From contig CAJNOP010000003.1 of the NCBI GenBank assembly GCA_905250075.1, positions 5,286,177 through 5,350,176 of the forward strand: 64,000 bases of DNA. The letters are read 5' to 3'. The stretch is from Rotaria sp. Silwood1. Its lineage: Eukaryota; Rotifera; Eurotatoria; Philodinida; Philodinidae. How positions within the stretch are numbered: the stretch's first letter is position 1; each line of letters begins with the position of its first letter. The notes beneath the pieces are model-generated. The model saw only the letters and a list, made by a program, of their open reading frames with translations, had not been told where the DNA came from and made no database searches. The position numbers and the translations under genes are program-made. Below, piece after piece: positions 28,046 to 42,300 of the stretch.

Positions 28046-31000
28046 GGTTTTGTTTTCTGTGTTTATAGATTTAATTAAATATTTCTAAAGTGTCACTACT
28101 TTCGAATACACAAAAGGCTTCTATTTATATATAGAGTAAGGATTCAGCTTGTTTGATTCGTTACTACAACAAATGATTAGTCTATATCGTCACATGCATC
28201 ATAAATAAGGCTGTAATCACTTTATTTTATTACTCTTCTGTTTATTGCAGAATTGTTAGTTGTAAAGCGCTTATTAAACGTTTTAACAGCTGTCATTTGT
28301 TTGAAATCATGGAAGAGTAAAACAACAGAATATACATTCCTGTTGACGATTGACAAATAAAAGTCCAATGATAATGTAAAAATGTATCTTAAGGGTATCC
28401 TCCCCCTTTTCGGGCTTTCTTGAGAACGGCTCATCAGAAAAATTTGAAATTTTCAGGGCAGATAGATCTTGATGAGTACAGCAAAATTTGTCATAGACTC
28501 AAACGTCGCTGATGCTGTCTTCTATGAGATAATAGGGTCACAATGTCGAAAAATAGCTCTAGTTTTCGCCCCCGTTTCTCCAAGACGGTATGTTCGATTG
28601 AGCTGAAAATTTTTTACGGGTAGTAGACACTGTTTGGGGTGCATATGTTTTTTTTAGTTTCTTTTTATCTTTTGTGGTTTCAATAAAAAAGTCAAAATAC
28701 TGAGCTTACCCTAAAAAACGCTTGTTTTTATTCCTCTAGTAAATTTTGTGAAAGCTGCGAAAAATCACTAGAGCAATAGTTCTTGAAAAGAAAAAAAAAT
28801 ACTCACCCCAAATAGTGAGTAGAATATGTAAAAAAAACTTCCAGCTCGATCTCTCTTACCATGCCGGAGAAACGGGGGCGAAACAGTACCTTTCCTACTA
28901 GAAATTTAATTTTGAGAAAAAAGCAAAAAAAAAAATATAAAATTTTAGCTATTTTTACTATGTAAATTTAATTTCTTCTCGAATTTTTTAATCTTTAAAA
29001 GCAATTGTTGGATTCCAAAATATAGTCAGTAGATACACAATACTTGAAACTATACAATAGCCACAAAAAACTAAAAATGAAAAAAAAAACAAAAATTTTG
29101 GGCGAGGAAAGGGGAGGGTACCCTTAAGATTTATTTCTTGATTGACAATTGTTTTCATATGATCAGCAGAATACAATATGTCATTTCATTTTGTATGTCA
29201 TAGAAATGAAAGAAAAACACTGAACCCAAAGAAACATATTGTAACTTTCTGATGATGAATTCAAAGATTCAAACAAAGTAAAATCATCATTCTAAATGCT
29301 AAAATCTTTTATCTAGTAATGACAACTCTATCTTTTTCTTTTAATGTGTGAAAACACACAGAAAACTTTTGATGGAATTACTGTTTTATGTCGGTTATGT
29401 CCCGATGATGAACTAAAGTGAAGCTTATGATTAGGGCAAAAGTGTTCGGAATGTGGAAAAGAGACACTGATGTTAATCTCCTTTTTAATTCACTTAGAAA
29501 TTGCAAACACTTTTTAGTTATCAAATAGTCAACAAGTTTGATTGAAAACAACTCATATTGACAATATAGACACATAGAAGAGTTGTTCTTCATCGCTGCA
29601 ACCTTTAAAATGTTTAATAATGTTGATATAAGCACGAGAAACAGTTATTAAAAACTTTTGATAAGGGTCAAAGTCTTTATCTTGAATATAAGTTTTTCAG
29701 TAACTTATTTTGTTATCATCTTGTGTAATTTTACCTTTTCTTTATCTTGTTACTAGCGTCAAATAATAAAATCTCTCGAATATTTGATTGTAACAATTCT
29801 CAAAAAAAGTTTATTGTTCATTCACTTTCTTATTACGTGTGTGAGAACAGATCATTTAAAAATAAATTTGTACTAAATGAGAAGAAATTATATGTTTGAT
29901 TTCAGAATAAATGATCTGTTTTTCAATTTCGCAAAAAAAAGTTTGTTTAGTAATAATATTATAAATATAACAAATTAGTAAAAAGCTCGAGCTTATGTAT
30001 TTGCTGAAGTTGACTAAATTTTGAGGAATATGTTGAATGTTATTTTGGAATAGGCTGACAAAAAAAACCAACAAAATACTGGAACTCCACTGGAGAAAAA
30101 CGAAAGCTTTTCAAGATTGGTAACAGCCAGACCCACCCATTCCCAGCTTGGGACACCGCCCGCTTCCTTCTTGATAGATATTTGTTTATCAAAAATGATG
30201 TTTGCCTTTGATTAAAAAGAAATGTTAATGTATTTTTTTTTTATTCCATGTATACTTAAAATTTATTCTTATAGTTCACCGAACTGTATATATGTATAAT
30301 ATGATGTTATTTTTCTTATTTTAAGTTTTTATAAATTTGTCTGTGATAGAAATAAACGGTTGCTGTTTTATCATCATCATCATCGCATCATTTATCAAGT
30401 GTTTTTTCTTATATTGTCTTCCTGCATTTTGACCCTGTTACAAATGAGAAATCTTTCATTTATCCATTCACGCCTATTTAATATATGAGACTGACTTGCC
30501 CCCTCGTTTCTTGATTATTGAGACTCAATGTATGACGACAACGAAAAACAAACGAGAAAAAAAAAGACTTGACAGAACATAGATTACTTGTGTCATAATT
30601 AATTATTTCTTAAAATACATAATCAGGTCACTTTAGATTCAATAGATGCCGTATATATCCATTGCATATTGTATATATATATTTTTCTCTCCTATAATTA
30701 AAAATAAATAGAATCGTTTTTGAAAAACCTAACATTTATATATAATTTATGATTAATTGTATGAATTTTTTATACAAATAAATATATATATTTTTTGTTG
30801 TCGTCGACGAACATTGGCCTGAAGCTCAAGATGGCTACTTTTGCTGACGTACATCCAACCATCTACAACTACGTTAACCATATGAGAGAAGAATAAGAAA
30901 GCAAAGAAAAAATATAGAACAAGAAGTAACAAGGTAGTAAAGAACGTGGGTACGTGTTGAACAATAGCAATCAGATGAAAACAAACAGAGAAAAAGAAAA

Positions 31001-31475
31001 GTGCTGAGTGACCTTTTCAGATTATTGATTCATCTTCAAGCAGCGTTACCGATCTATATCTATCACAGCAACGGCTATACAATTGACCTAGCTACGAACA
31101 TTTATCGATTTGTTGTTATTGAAAAGGGTGAAATATCACAACAGCTATAAACATCAAGTGAACTATTGATTTGTGTGATAATTTCATCATTTTTTCTTAT
31201 TGGTTTTCTGTTTCAATTGGTTGAATTCAGGTGACTAGAACTTTTCTTTTTCTTGGTCGACTTTTGCTCTTTGTCGATAATAATAGTGTACACAACATCG
31301 TCATTGTAATCGTACTTATAGCCTTAACATCAGTTGCCAGCCAGCAACATCATTTTATCGAATAACGTCGATGAGACACACCTATTTATAAGGGGGTGTC
31401 GTAGAATCTGTTAAACTCTGATATATATATATATATATACACGTATAGATATCTATTTAACTGAAAACCTCAAGT
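28046..31475. other. Divergent intergenic region, PLAC8 gene / BMAL gene
   Basis: These 3.4 kb should hold the promoters of two genes that point away from each other. It contains the TTAA-flanked foldback at 28387-29129 and a GC-richer patch at about 30116-30172. No exon is supported; a (TA)n run lies at about 31421-31437, just before the BMAL start. Confidence 0.6.
28387..29129. mobile_element. TTAA-flanked foldback element
   Basis: The ends are TCTTAAGGGTATCCTCCCC and the complement GGGGAGGGTACCCTTAAGA. An inner pair, TTTCGCCCCCGTTTCTCC and GGAGAAACGGGGGCGAAA, and CTGTTTGGGGTG against CACCCCAAATAG, continues the inverted symmetry around about 28735. The arms are diverged, with long T/A tracts between. 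TTAA at each end suggests a piggyBac-type MITE. It encodes no transposase. Confidence 0.8.
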
Positions 31476-34400
31476 ATGGCTCCTGAGCAACTTCTTAACG
31501 TGTAAGAATTTACTTTTATAATGCGATGTTGTATACTTTATTTATAGATCATATGATAGATTTTGTGTTTTTTTAGTCTTATTTATTTACTTTTTCTAGT
31601 CTGGACGTTCAATCGAAAAGTGAAATGAATCTAGAAGACGAATCTGATGATGACGAAACATCGAAATCATCAACAAATACAAAAAGTGACAAAATGCGAA
31701 AGTATAATTATGTTTTCAATAAGTTATATCTATACATAGAATTCTTTTTATATTATAAGAATAACTCATAGTGAAATAGAACGTCGTCGTCGAGAAAAAA
31801 TGAATCGTTATATAGATGAAATAGCCCAATTACTTCCAATAGATGCAGTTAAAAAACTCGATAAATTAACCGTTCTACGTGTTGCTGTTGATACAATAAA
31901 ACATTTAAAAGGTAGAAAAGAAATATATTTCTTAAACTAAAATTAAAGATTCTTATTGTTTATAGGTACCACTTCAAAAGTTTCATCAAGCGGTTTTGGT
32001 AAACAAATATATTTAAATGATAATGAATTACTTGAATTAATATTAGCAACAATTGATCAATTAGGCACATATTTTTTTCTTATAATTGAATGTCAAAAAG
32101 GTCGAATTTGTTATGCATCAAGTTCAACTGAAACAACACTTGGATATAAACCAGTTCGTACCAAAAAGAAATCTTCGTTTGATGTTTTTTTCATTTATTT
32201 ATTTTTTTTTTTTGTATTAAGAATGAATTATGTTTACAATCAATATTTGATATTATCTATCCAGATGATATTGAAATAGTTAAACAACAATTAATGTGTG
32301 AAAAAAAAATATCATCCAATACAAATGAAGAACCATCAAGTGATTCAAAAAGTAAAAGAAATTCTTGTTTTCTTTTCATTATTCTAAGAAAATAATATTT
32401 ATTTAAGATGTTCCTTTAATAACAACGAAACAAAATTGTTTAGAAGTAGGAAATCGACGTACATTTTCTTGTCGTATTAAATCGAAAACAAAACGATCAA
32501 GTAAAACAACAACGACTAATCCAATAGGTTAGTACGTTTCATGTGTTTGTTTTTTTTTTTTCTTTCGACTAAATTTCTTTTTTTTTTTTTCTATAGATAA
32601 TTATAGTACAATCGATTTTGTTGGTTATATAAAACAATATTCTTTAGTTAATGATAATGAAAATGAAATAAAACCGCGAACTGATCGTCGACAGTCAACT
32701 TTTAGTGCATTAACACCATCCGATGTTGTAAATGCTATTGGAACTAATCCTGTTTCATGTCTTATAACAATGGGTAATTTATGCAAACGGATTGAAAAAT
32801 CGAATCAAACTCATGAAAATATAAATACCATTGATAGAATGTTTTTATGCAAATTAAATCCTGACGGACAATTTACATATTTCGATCAAATGTAAGTTGT
32901 TCTGGGTTTTTTTTTTTTTTGATTATTTATTCTTAGACGATATAAGAGTAGTTAGTAGGCGAATGGTTATTTTTTTTCTTTTATAGAACAAGAACATGAG
33001 TGAATAAATAGTAACGATTGAAATGTAAATTCTTACACTTAAAAAACAAAGATTTGAAAGAATGATGAATATTAATGGGTGACCGATAATCAATGGACAC
33101 ATATTTGTACTTTTTTTTTCTCACTTAACACATGTTATTCAAACACATAATAATTCTACAAGATGCAACATAAAGTGCTTGATAAATTTCAATAGAAATC
33201 TTTTGTCGTTACAATTGACAAAATTTTACACGATTTCTTTTCGACATTACACAGTAGATTATTTTTTTTTCCAGTGCATGACGAATTTTTTTTGTCATTT
33301 CGTCAATTAAAAAATCATAGTTTTTAATTTTATTCCATTTCATATTTATTAATTAATAATACTATTCTACATGTAATAATCCTAAATATGGAGATCATGG
33401 CTGTTTGATAACCATCTGTGATTGTTTATAAAATACATGGAATTCTTTTCACACCATGTCAATGATTCCTAGAGTGTATATAGCATGCCGTTATCTTGTT
33501 CATAGATGAAAACGTTACTCAAGAAACATCTTACTTTAGAGTACACATGTAAGAGAATAACTTCAATATAATTGTCATATAATTATGTTTGACTAGGTTT
33601 AAAAATAATTGGATGATACGTTAGATCATTCTTAGATATATCAAAACAACGTTATAATTCTTTTTTTGGATACTTAGCCTTTTGTTTAATGTTCTCTTTC
33701 CTGTCTGCTTCCTGTCGACTTGTAGTATAAACATGTCCCTAATGAAGAGTATTTTTCTCGTCAATGAAGATCATTATCTTCGATCGATGAGATAAAACAG
33801 CGAATCGATCGTTTAATAAAAAGAAACAATTAAGTTTCTAAAAAAAAAAAAGTTTTTTTCATTTTGAAAAACAAAGGATTCATATATATATATATCTAAA
33901 TAGAAAGATTTTTATTGTAACTAATTAGTAAAAATAAAAAATACAAAAACTGGTCATTCACCATCGATGACACGTTATATTGTTTTTCATGTGTTGGAAA
34001 ATATGTGAACTAAATCTGTACCCGCTTTTCAATGAGTCACATTGTGTTACGTTAACCGTACTCCAAGGACATGTACTTTGATCAAAAGTACGTCATATAT
34101 GTAGGGTGGTTTTGCATAAGAGATAAAAATATATGAATAAATTTCGGTGCAGTTTTCCTATATAAACTTTATCATCATGTCTGCCTATTACGATTCCATA
34201 GTATGTTGATATATCCATAAACAGAGGTCAAAATTTTTTTTTCTTTTTACTATAATATTCCTTATAAATCATGTTCAACCTAAATAATGGACATACATTA
34301 TCAATTCTAATGAATAAAAGAATTATATAAATCTATTGATTGAAAGATAGACTATTGAAAAAAAATGTTTTCTTTTATTATAATTAATTGATTCTATTTT

Positions 34401-35607
34401 AAAATGTATCGTCTACCAATGTTTTACGATTAAACAAATAATAAATAAAAAAACAACAAAAAAGAAAATTTTTTTTTCTTTATCGATCTTCTTATCAGGG
34501 TTGAAGAACAGAAAGAAAAATGATTGTATTTAATATGGTTTGCCTGAATAAGTTGCTGTTTTTTTTTTAAATAAAATCGTTATAGAACAATTGTGAAAAA
34601 CAAAGGTTAGAAAAATGAAATGTATGAATTATTTTACTGTGGATTTTTTTCTTGGTTTATTAAAACTAACAATCATCGATGTTCGATATTTTTCTAAACG
34701 AAAAAATAACCAAATTTTGGGTCGATAACAAAATAGGTGAGATAGGGGGCGAAGTTTGTTGCTTTTGTATGGGATGTCTTTCTTCGAATTGAGATATATT
34801 ATCAATAGGTGAGCTGAACTGTCCTGTGTCAATGAGAAATATATAAACAAATACTACACCAAATTACCTTTGATCTTGCTTTATTTCACAGTTGTTGGGT
34901 TGACTATTTATATCGAATAGCATTACTTGTAAATAAATGATTGTTATAAATTTTTGTCAGTTTCGTTTGTCTATACATTATTTGATATAATATGACTTTT
35001 TCATTATACATAAATTTCTATTTAGATGTCATTCTCTATTGGGTTATTTATCACAAGAACTTCTTGGTATGAATTTAGGAGATTTTATACATGAAGATGA
35101 TCGAAACAAAATAAATGAATTATGGAATCGAGGTAATAAAAAGATACATAATAAAAATGAAACTTTATTTTTTATTTATTTAATCATTTTCTTTTTTTGT
35201 TATTACTAATTAAGTTTGTCGTGATCGTCAGATAGGAACAAGTGGTAATTATCGTTTTCGGACGAAAGATAATACATATATTATTCTACAAACCATATTT
35301 GAACCATTTATAAATCCATGGAATGATGAAATTGAAATAATTGTTGCAAGAAATAAAACTAAGTAAAGAATTATTATTATAATTTATTTTCTTTAATGAT
35401 GTTTTCAAGAAATTTTAGAGTAAAACCTACTCGAACACATACGATTATTAGTACCAGTAACAAATATATTTTCTTGAATGTAGTGTTCTATTGATACATG
35501 ATTGGATATCTTTTCTTTTTTTAGAAAATGACAATCCACGTAGTGTTGATGTTGATTCACCATCGAATTTAGATTCAAATGAACTTATGCGTCAATTACT
35601 TCCTTGA
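31476..35607 (+). CDS. bHLH-PAS clock transcription factor, BMAL/cycle-like
   Basis: Eleven exons join in phase into about 465 residues: 31476-31501, 31600-31701, 31760-31911, 31966-32153, 32222-32351, 32408-32527, 32597-32891, 35026-35132, 35215-35362, 35410-35456, 35525-35607. The bHLH (HSEIERRRREKMN, KLDKLTVLRVAV) is the ARNT/BMAL type. PAS-A begins YLNDNELLELILATID, as in BMAL (DDELKHLILRAAD), and PAS-B ends INPWNDEIEIIVARN, matching BMAL's NPW-x-EVEYIV. The protein would pair with CLOCK and bind E-boxes in the nucleus. It ends about 30 residues after PAS-B, so the long vertebrate C-terminal activation region is missing, as in Drosophila cycle. The donor after exon 4 (GTTCGT at 32154) is weak but is the only one that keeps the frame. 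ARNT is the main alternative. Confidence 0.87.
32892..35025 (+). other. Long intron 7 of the BMAL-like gene
   Basis: A 2.1-kb intron within the PAS-B coding region (between FDQ and CHSLLGYL). It is AT-rich with poly-T tracts. I see no exon, inverted repeat or transposase in it. Confidence 0.6.
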
Positions 35608-36347
35608 ATAGAATGAAAATCAAAACGCTTTCCATACATGCTGATTTTCATTTCACTCGTCCAGTTTTAAATTATCTTATACAAAGAAAATCGGATGCCT
35701 TCTTCTCTAAATTAGCAAGTTACATGATTTTTCTCTCTCTTTGTGTTCAATTATATTGAACCGGTGCTTTACACAAAAGATGTTTTCTTTTCTATTAAAT
35801 CCTGTATATTTGTAAAATATATATAACTATCTAGTGATAAACCATTTTTTTGTCATTGTTACAACATACTAAATTATCGATGTTTTCATCGATATATAAA
35901 CAAAACAATTGATAATAGAGAAGAAAAAAAAATTAAGAACATAATTATCTTTATTTATTATTTAAGTCGTTTTGCTCCTAAAGAGAAAAAACCTAACGAC
36001 TAATCTGCATTTTTGATTAATCTATTTTAGAAAACGATATGTTTGATTTATTATTATTATCATCATCTTCTATTTCCATCATCTGTTTATTAAACTCATT
36101 TTTGTTACCTGATGCATAAGTCTTATGCATATGAATTATTGCTTCATTTTGATAAATATTTAATTTATTATTATAATTATTGTCGACTATCATCTATTGT
36201 TGTTTGAAACGAAAAACAAGCCAGAAAAAGAAAATTTTCTATTATTCTTCCATCTTTGACGTCGTTTTTTTTTCGTACTAATTTTGTTTTGTCTTTTGAC
36301 GTTTTTTCTTTCTTCAACAACAAATTTATTTTGTTCGTGCTTTGTCA

Positions 36348-39300
36348 ATGACGAGTTTAAGTGAAAACGATCACAAGAATGAGATTAACATTGATTCAAA
36401 GCAATGTGCTATTGAAAATGAACATTCATCATTAAATAATAATGATTCATTATTAGTACCAACAACTATACAAAAGTAAGAAACTTTAATTGGATTTTTA
36501 TTTGTTTTTTTTAATTTTTTATTTGTTATAGATCATCACATAGTGATCAAAAACAAGAAGAACTCAATGAAAAGGGGCAAAGGTAAGCAATAATTCACAG
36601 CGATTTTTTTAGTTTCATATACTATGAGATAGTTCTTTTGGTTGAGATTAACCTAGATATCAATGAAAATATTTTCTATTAATTAAAAGTAATATTTGTT
36701 TTTTTTCTTTATTCTAGTAATGATTTAACGTCTGAATTACAAAAGACTAATATAAATAATGAAATTAATAATAATGATGCTTTAGTAAATACTAGTCCAT
36801 CAATAGTAACTACCGATGAAGAACAAAAACAACAGCCAAAAGAGGCAACAGAAACAACAGTTAATCATGATGAAAATGGAAATGGATCAAGAAAGTTATT
36901 TAATTCAAAAGTTAAATATTCATCTATGCCATACCATCGTTCACCATACTATACTAATGGTCATCCATATGGGCCAGCGCCCTATTATTATTATCCAATA
37001 TCACCATCATTAATTGAAAAGCCAACACCATTAATGTTTATCCCAACATTACATTCATCATCATCATCACAAATATCATCATCAACATCACCATCATCAT
37101 CACGAGATAATCAAAGTGGTAATTCAACAACAATATCTCCTCAAAATTTACCACCACGTTTAAGACAAGCATCAACAACTGAGAATGAATCAAATTTACA
37201 AGCATCATCAACCACATCACAATCAACACCACAATCATCAACAATAACAAACGGTCGTCGCCATCACCGCAGTATATTATCACGTGGTAGTGCTAATTAT
37301 CATTTTTCACATCTACCACCACCGTTAATGGCGACACCACCCGGTGTTCTTTATACTTATCCACCTATCGTCCATCAACCAGGTCATATCGCATATAATA
37401 TTCGTCCAGTAGATGAATTTGAATACCTTGCTTACCAGCAACAAATGATGAATCTACCTGCAACACCACTTCTTTGGGCACCACCACCACCACCACCCAT
37501 GACATCACATGGTTATCCTTATTTTTCACCATATTCAATGAATGGATCATCATCAACATATATGGTAAATAATACAATAATGACTCAATCAACAAATTCA
37601 TTTTTAAATCCTGAAGCTGCTGAATGGGTTCCATCACAAAATGATAATGAATCATCATCATCAGATAATCATATTTTAATTAACGACGAAACCCATTTTC
37701 CTCCACTAAACAGCACAACAACAAATAATACTCAAACCATACTGAATGTTAACGATCATATAGAAGATAATTCGGAACAGATAGATACTGCATCTGAAGT
37801 ACCTTCAACTAATAATAATAATGATAATGCAAACGATAATTCACAAATACAAACAGATAGTTCAAACGTCCTCTCATCTCAATTGAATTCAAAGATTGAA
37901 TCAACAAATACATCATCATCTAGTCAAGATAATAATAATAAACCTTTATCGTCGTCTCCAGTTAAAGTAACACCTCTGGCATATTCAACAATAATTTCTC
38001 AAACATCCGAAAATAATAAATCAATTAAAATTAATACTAATACTCAGCAACAACCACAACAACGTCGTCAACCTCAACAACAGTTAACAAATCATATTAA
38101 TAATCAATTACCACCAAGAGATCGAACAACTAAACAACAACAACAACAACGAACACAAAATACTGCTTCATCATCATCATCTTCAAATACAAATTCTCAT
38201 CGACGTCAATCGTTTAATAATAATCGTAATAATAATCGAGGCTTTCTTTCATCTGAAACAAATTCTCTTCCAAAACAGCAACCACAACAACAACAACAAC
38301 AAATAAATGATGATTGGATTGAAGTAAAATCTAAAAAAACAAAAAAATTTGATCGTATTATAACTGATAATTCATCCGAAAAATTAATATTAGATGAACC
38401 AATACATAAATCTGTATCACCTCCATTATCATTAACATCAACTGGTGAAAATACAACAACAACATTTACATCTGAAGATGACTTCGATGAAAAAGATAAT
38501 AATGATCTTGTCATTATTATGGATAATCATATAACAAATGATTATAATCAAATTATTGTTGATGATATACATAGAAGACTTGATAATAATGAACGATTAT
38601 TAATTATTATGAGAGGATGTCCTGGTAAATAGGAATTTGTATTTAGAATTTTTCAAATATAACAAACAGATTCTATTTGTTATTTCTTTGTTCTGTGATT
38701 GATAGCCTTGTCCTAAGTCTCTGAAAATTAGACAACATTTACTCTTCATATAAAACATCTGTCTATGTCTGATTATTTAATGCTTCTAAAAATTTGATGA
38801 TTTTCTCATTATTTATAAATTCTCGGCCAATACTATGACTTCAGCTTTTGCAGTTATTTTTTACATTTCAGTACAATGTATTATGTGCTTCAATAATGGA
38901 ACCGCATCGACTTTTCAAAGTGCTAAATGTTGCACTGTTTTATGGACTGTTTGTCTGATTTTGTTTTACTTGTCTAAATATTATCCAATACAGAAAAACT
39001 GGTTATTAGAATTGATTATGTAGAAGTTTTTGGGACGTGAGAAATATTTGATTAAATAGAGATCGTGACAAATCTCAAATTATTATTAAATTCTTTCTTG
39101 TCTTCTTCTGCGAGGCAGGACTTTATGAGCACGTTAATGAAAGCACAAATCATTGATTTAGCCTTGTTGTGTATTTTTAAACCTAGAAATATGTAGTATC
39201 AGTGTATTCCTGATTATTGTTTCTCTGTTAGTGATTCAAAGATCTACTATCAGTAACTCTATAGTTTTTGTTCAATGTATGCGAGGCTAGCAGTTAAGTT

Positions 39301-42300
39301 TTTGATTTCTAGTATTTCAATCATTTTCCAATCGAATGATATCTATGACATTATTTTCGGATATGCAGAATATATAAACTAGTAGAGAGCTTCCAAATTT
39401 GCAAAAATTTTGACATGCAGAAGTTAAACTTATTACGAATTTGAAATTTGCCACTAAATGGTTAAATGAGCTGTGAATGAAATTTATGGACAATATTCTA
39501 TTGCGCTTAAAAAGTCGTACATAAATATAATTTTTGTATTACAACACAAATTGTAAATTGGTTGTTGTTCTTTTCATTTAGGCTCAGGAAAATCAACATT
39601 AGCTAAGTAAGCATTAGTTTTAAATTGAATAAAAAAAATCAAAAGTTAAACTATCTTTTATTAAAGGTCAATCAATCATGGTTATAATGGTTTGATTCTC
39701 TCAGCAGATGATTATTTTAATGATAATGCTTTAAATAAATATATATTTGATTCAAATAAATTAGATGAAGCACATCGATTTACTGGTCGACGAGGTTTTA
39801 TAAATATATATATATATTATATTTTAAAATAAAAGCTCTTTTTTCTTTTAGCATCAGATGCATTAAAACGGAATATATCTCCAATTATAATCGATAATAC
39901 AAATACACAAACATGGGAAATGAAACCATATGTTGCAATGGTAAACGTTCAATGTTGATTTTTGTTTTAAATGCTAATCAATATGATTTTTTTCTAGGGT
40001 AAAGAAGCTGGTTATGATATTCTTTTAGTTGAACCTCAAACTCCATGGCGTTACAAAGCTCGAGAATTATTGAAGTAATTTTTTTTTCTCTATTACTAAA
40101 TATAAGGGCAGACAAAAGTTTAGAGCGATTATATGTTTGAGTTCACTTCTCAATGTTAATAGCTAGGAAGAATCTGAAAAAAAATATTTGAATAGCTCAA
40201 AAGATTATTTAAAAAGATTGGTAGAGCTAAAAGCTCTAATAAAACTGTTCGGATGAAGACATTAGGAAAACCATGAACTCTAAAATCAGTTTTCTGGCAT
40301 TCATTTGAAACTTTTTTGGAAATGGTTTTATTTGATAGAATAAAATGAGACTTCATCGATCTCTTCATTAACTTCTTTAGTTGCATTACATTCAATTGAC
40401 AGGGAATCCAAGAAGCCAATTGTCTTTTGTTTGTATAAAAACTTCAATGGTTTCTCTATGTTTGATACTTGGAGGCCTTCTGTTAATTGAATGTAGATCA
40501 ATGAAGAGATCCGAAACATATCATTTTGTTTTATCAACTAAAACTATTTCCTAAAAGCTGCAAATGAATTCCAGAACACTAGTTTTAGAGGTCTTGATTG
40601 TCTAGACATTTTCATTTCAAGCAGTTTTCTATTACATTTTTTTGGATCTTCTAATCCTTATAGGGAATCCTTTGGACTACTAATATATTTTTTTCAGATT
40701 CTTCTTCGCTACTACCATCAAGAAGATAACTAAAAAAGATACAGTTGCTCTAAATTTATATGAACTACTATAGCTTTAAATAGTTGAACTTTTAATATAA
40801 AAGCAATTTGTCTTTTGTTTTATTTAGACGTAATGTTCATAATTTACCATTACGACGTATCAAAGAAATGATAAATCGTTTTGAACATAATATTACTGTT
40901 CAAAGTATAATTAATCAAATTCCATCAATGGGAATAAAAAATAATTTAACATCCACTGAACAACAAAATCTTAATAAAAATAATGAATTAATTGATCCCT
41001 TATGTACATCAAAAAAATTTTATGATATTATTGATGATTCATTAATTCTTGATGATGTACGTCTTTGTATAAATGATATGATTTTATTTCTAACATCAAA
41101 TTTTTATCAAACAACATTATTATCATCGACATCCATATTAACAACAACAACAACAACAACAGCAACAACAACATCACAACCTTCAACACCATTATCAGTT
41201 TCATTTCATGATTTATCATTAATATCATCATCAACAACAACATCATTACCATCGACACCTTCAACACCACATGCACGTTTTCATCGTCCATTAACACGTT
41301 ATTCTTCAGCAACAAATCAAGATCATTCATTTAATACTGAACATATTTTACGATTACCTACATCAACATTTTCACGGTGTATTGATACAACAAATTTAAC
41401 AGCACCATTATCAGCACAATCAAATATTGTTGGAAAAAAACGACGAAAAAATAAAAATAAACAACAGTCTAATGAAATTTTATTAAATGTAAATAATAAT
41501 AACAATAATATGGAAAATGAAGAAGAAAATCTACAACAACAACAACAACAACATCAACAAAAACAATCTTTTGATGTTATTCTTCCTGAAGAGTGTTCTG
41601 ACTTTGTTGTTATTGATGAAAAAAATGATAATGATTGGATTAATAATGTTAATAGAAATTTTGGTATACAAATCAATTCTCTCAAGTAAACAAAATTCTT
41701 AGTCTTGTTTTTCTTATGTCAAAAAAGATCGGTTGCGGTTCCTTTTCTTTTCTTTCCTTCGCACAGTATTTTTTGTCCAATATGGAGGCTGAAAGAGCAG
41801 TACCCAGAAAAATATTGGGTTGGTCTTCTCGAAGTTTGTTGTGCCATGTGTTTGTACCCAAAAAAAGTACATGTTTGCCCTTCAAAAGGAAAAATTTGAA
41901 TAAGACATTGTATTCAAAGACAAACTTTCAAATGTTTTGATCAAGAAAGAAAACTTTCCCAAATTTTCAATAAAAACCAATCATTGATTTTTCTTTTTGT
42001 GTTTTCTAGAGATCATTCATCAACATTATCTCATAAACAAAAACAATTAACTAATCCTAAAAATTGTGAATTATTAAATATTATTCATAATGAATTAAAT
42101 AAACCCTCACATAATTTACCTATAGCAACAGGACATGTTGCTATACAATGTTCACCGAATGATTTTAATTGTCAAATAAATCATTCCGATCGAATATTAA
42201 TTGGTCATCTATCATCTCCTTCTACTCTAAGTATAACAACATCATCATTATCACCACTTCCTGGTTGTAATGAATGTGGTATACAAGTTGATTTAATTGA

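Noticed and set aside
37038..37661. Minus-strand open frames of 81 and 98 codons
   Set aside because: They mirror the Ser/Thr/His-rich coding exon of the N4BP2-like gene on the plus strand; CAT/ATG-rich codons create Met-rich antisense frames.
41705..41940. Several overlapping frames between two N4BP2 exons
   Set aside because: They lie in the intron 41686-42009; the flanking exons join in phase without them.
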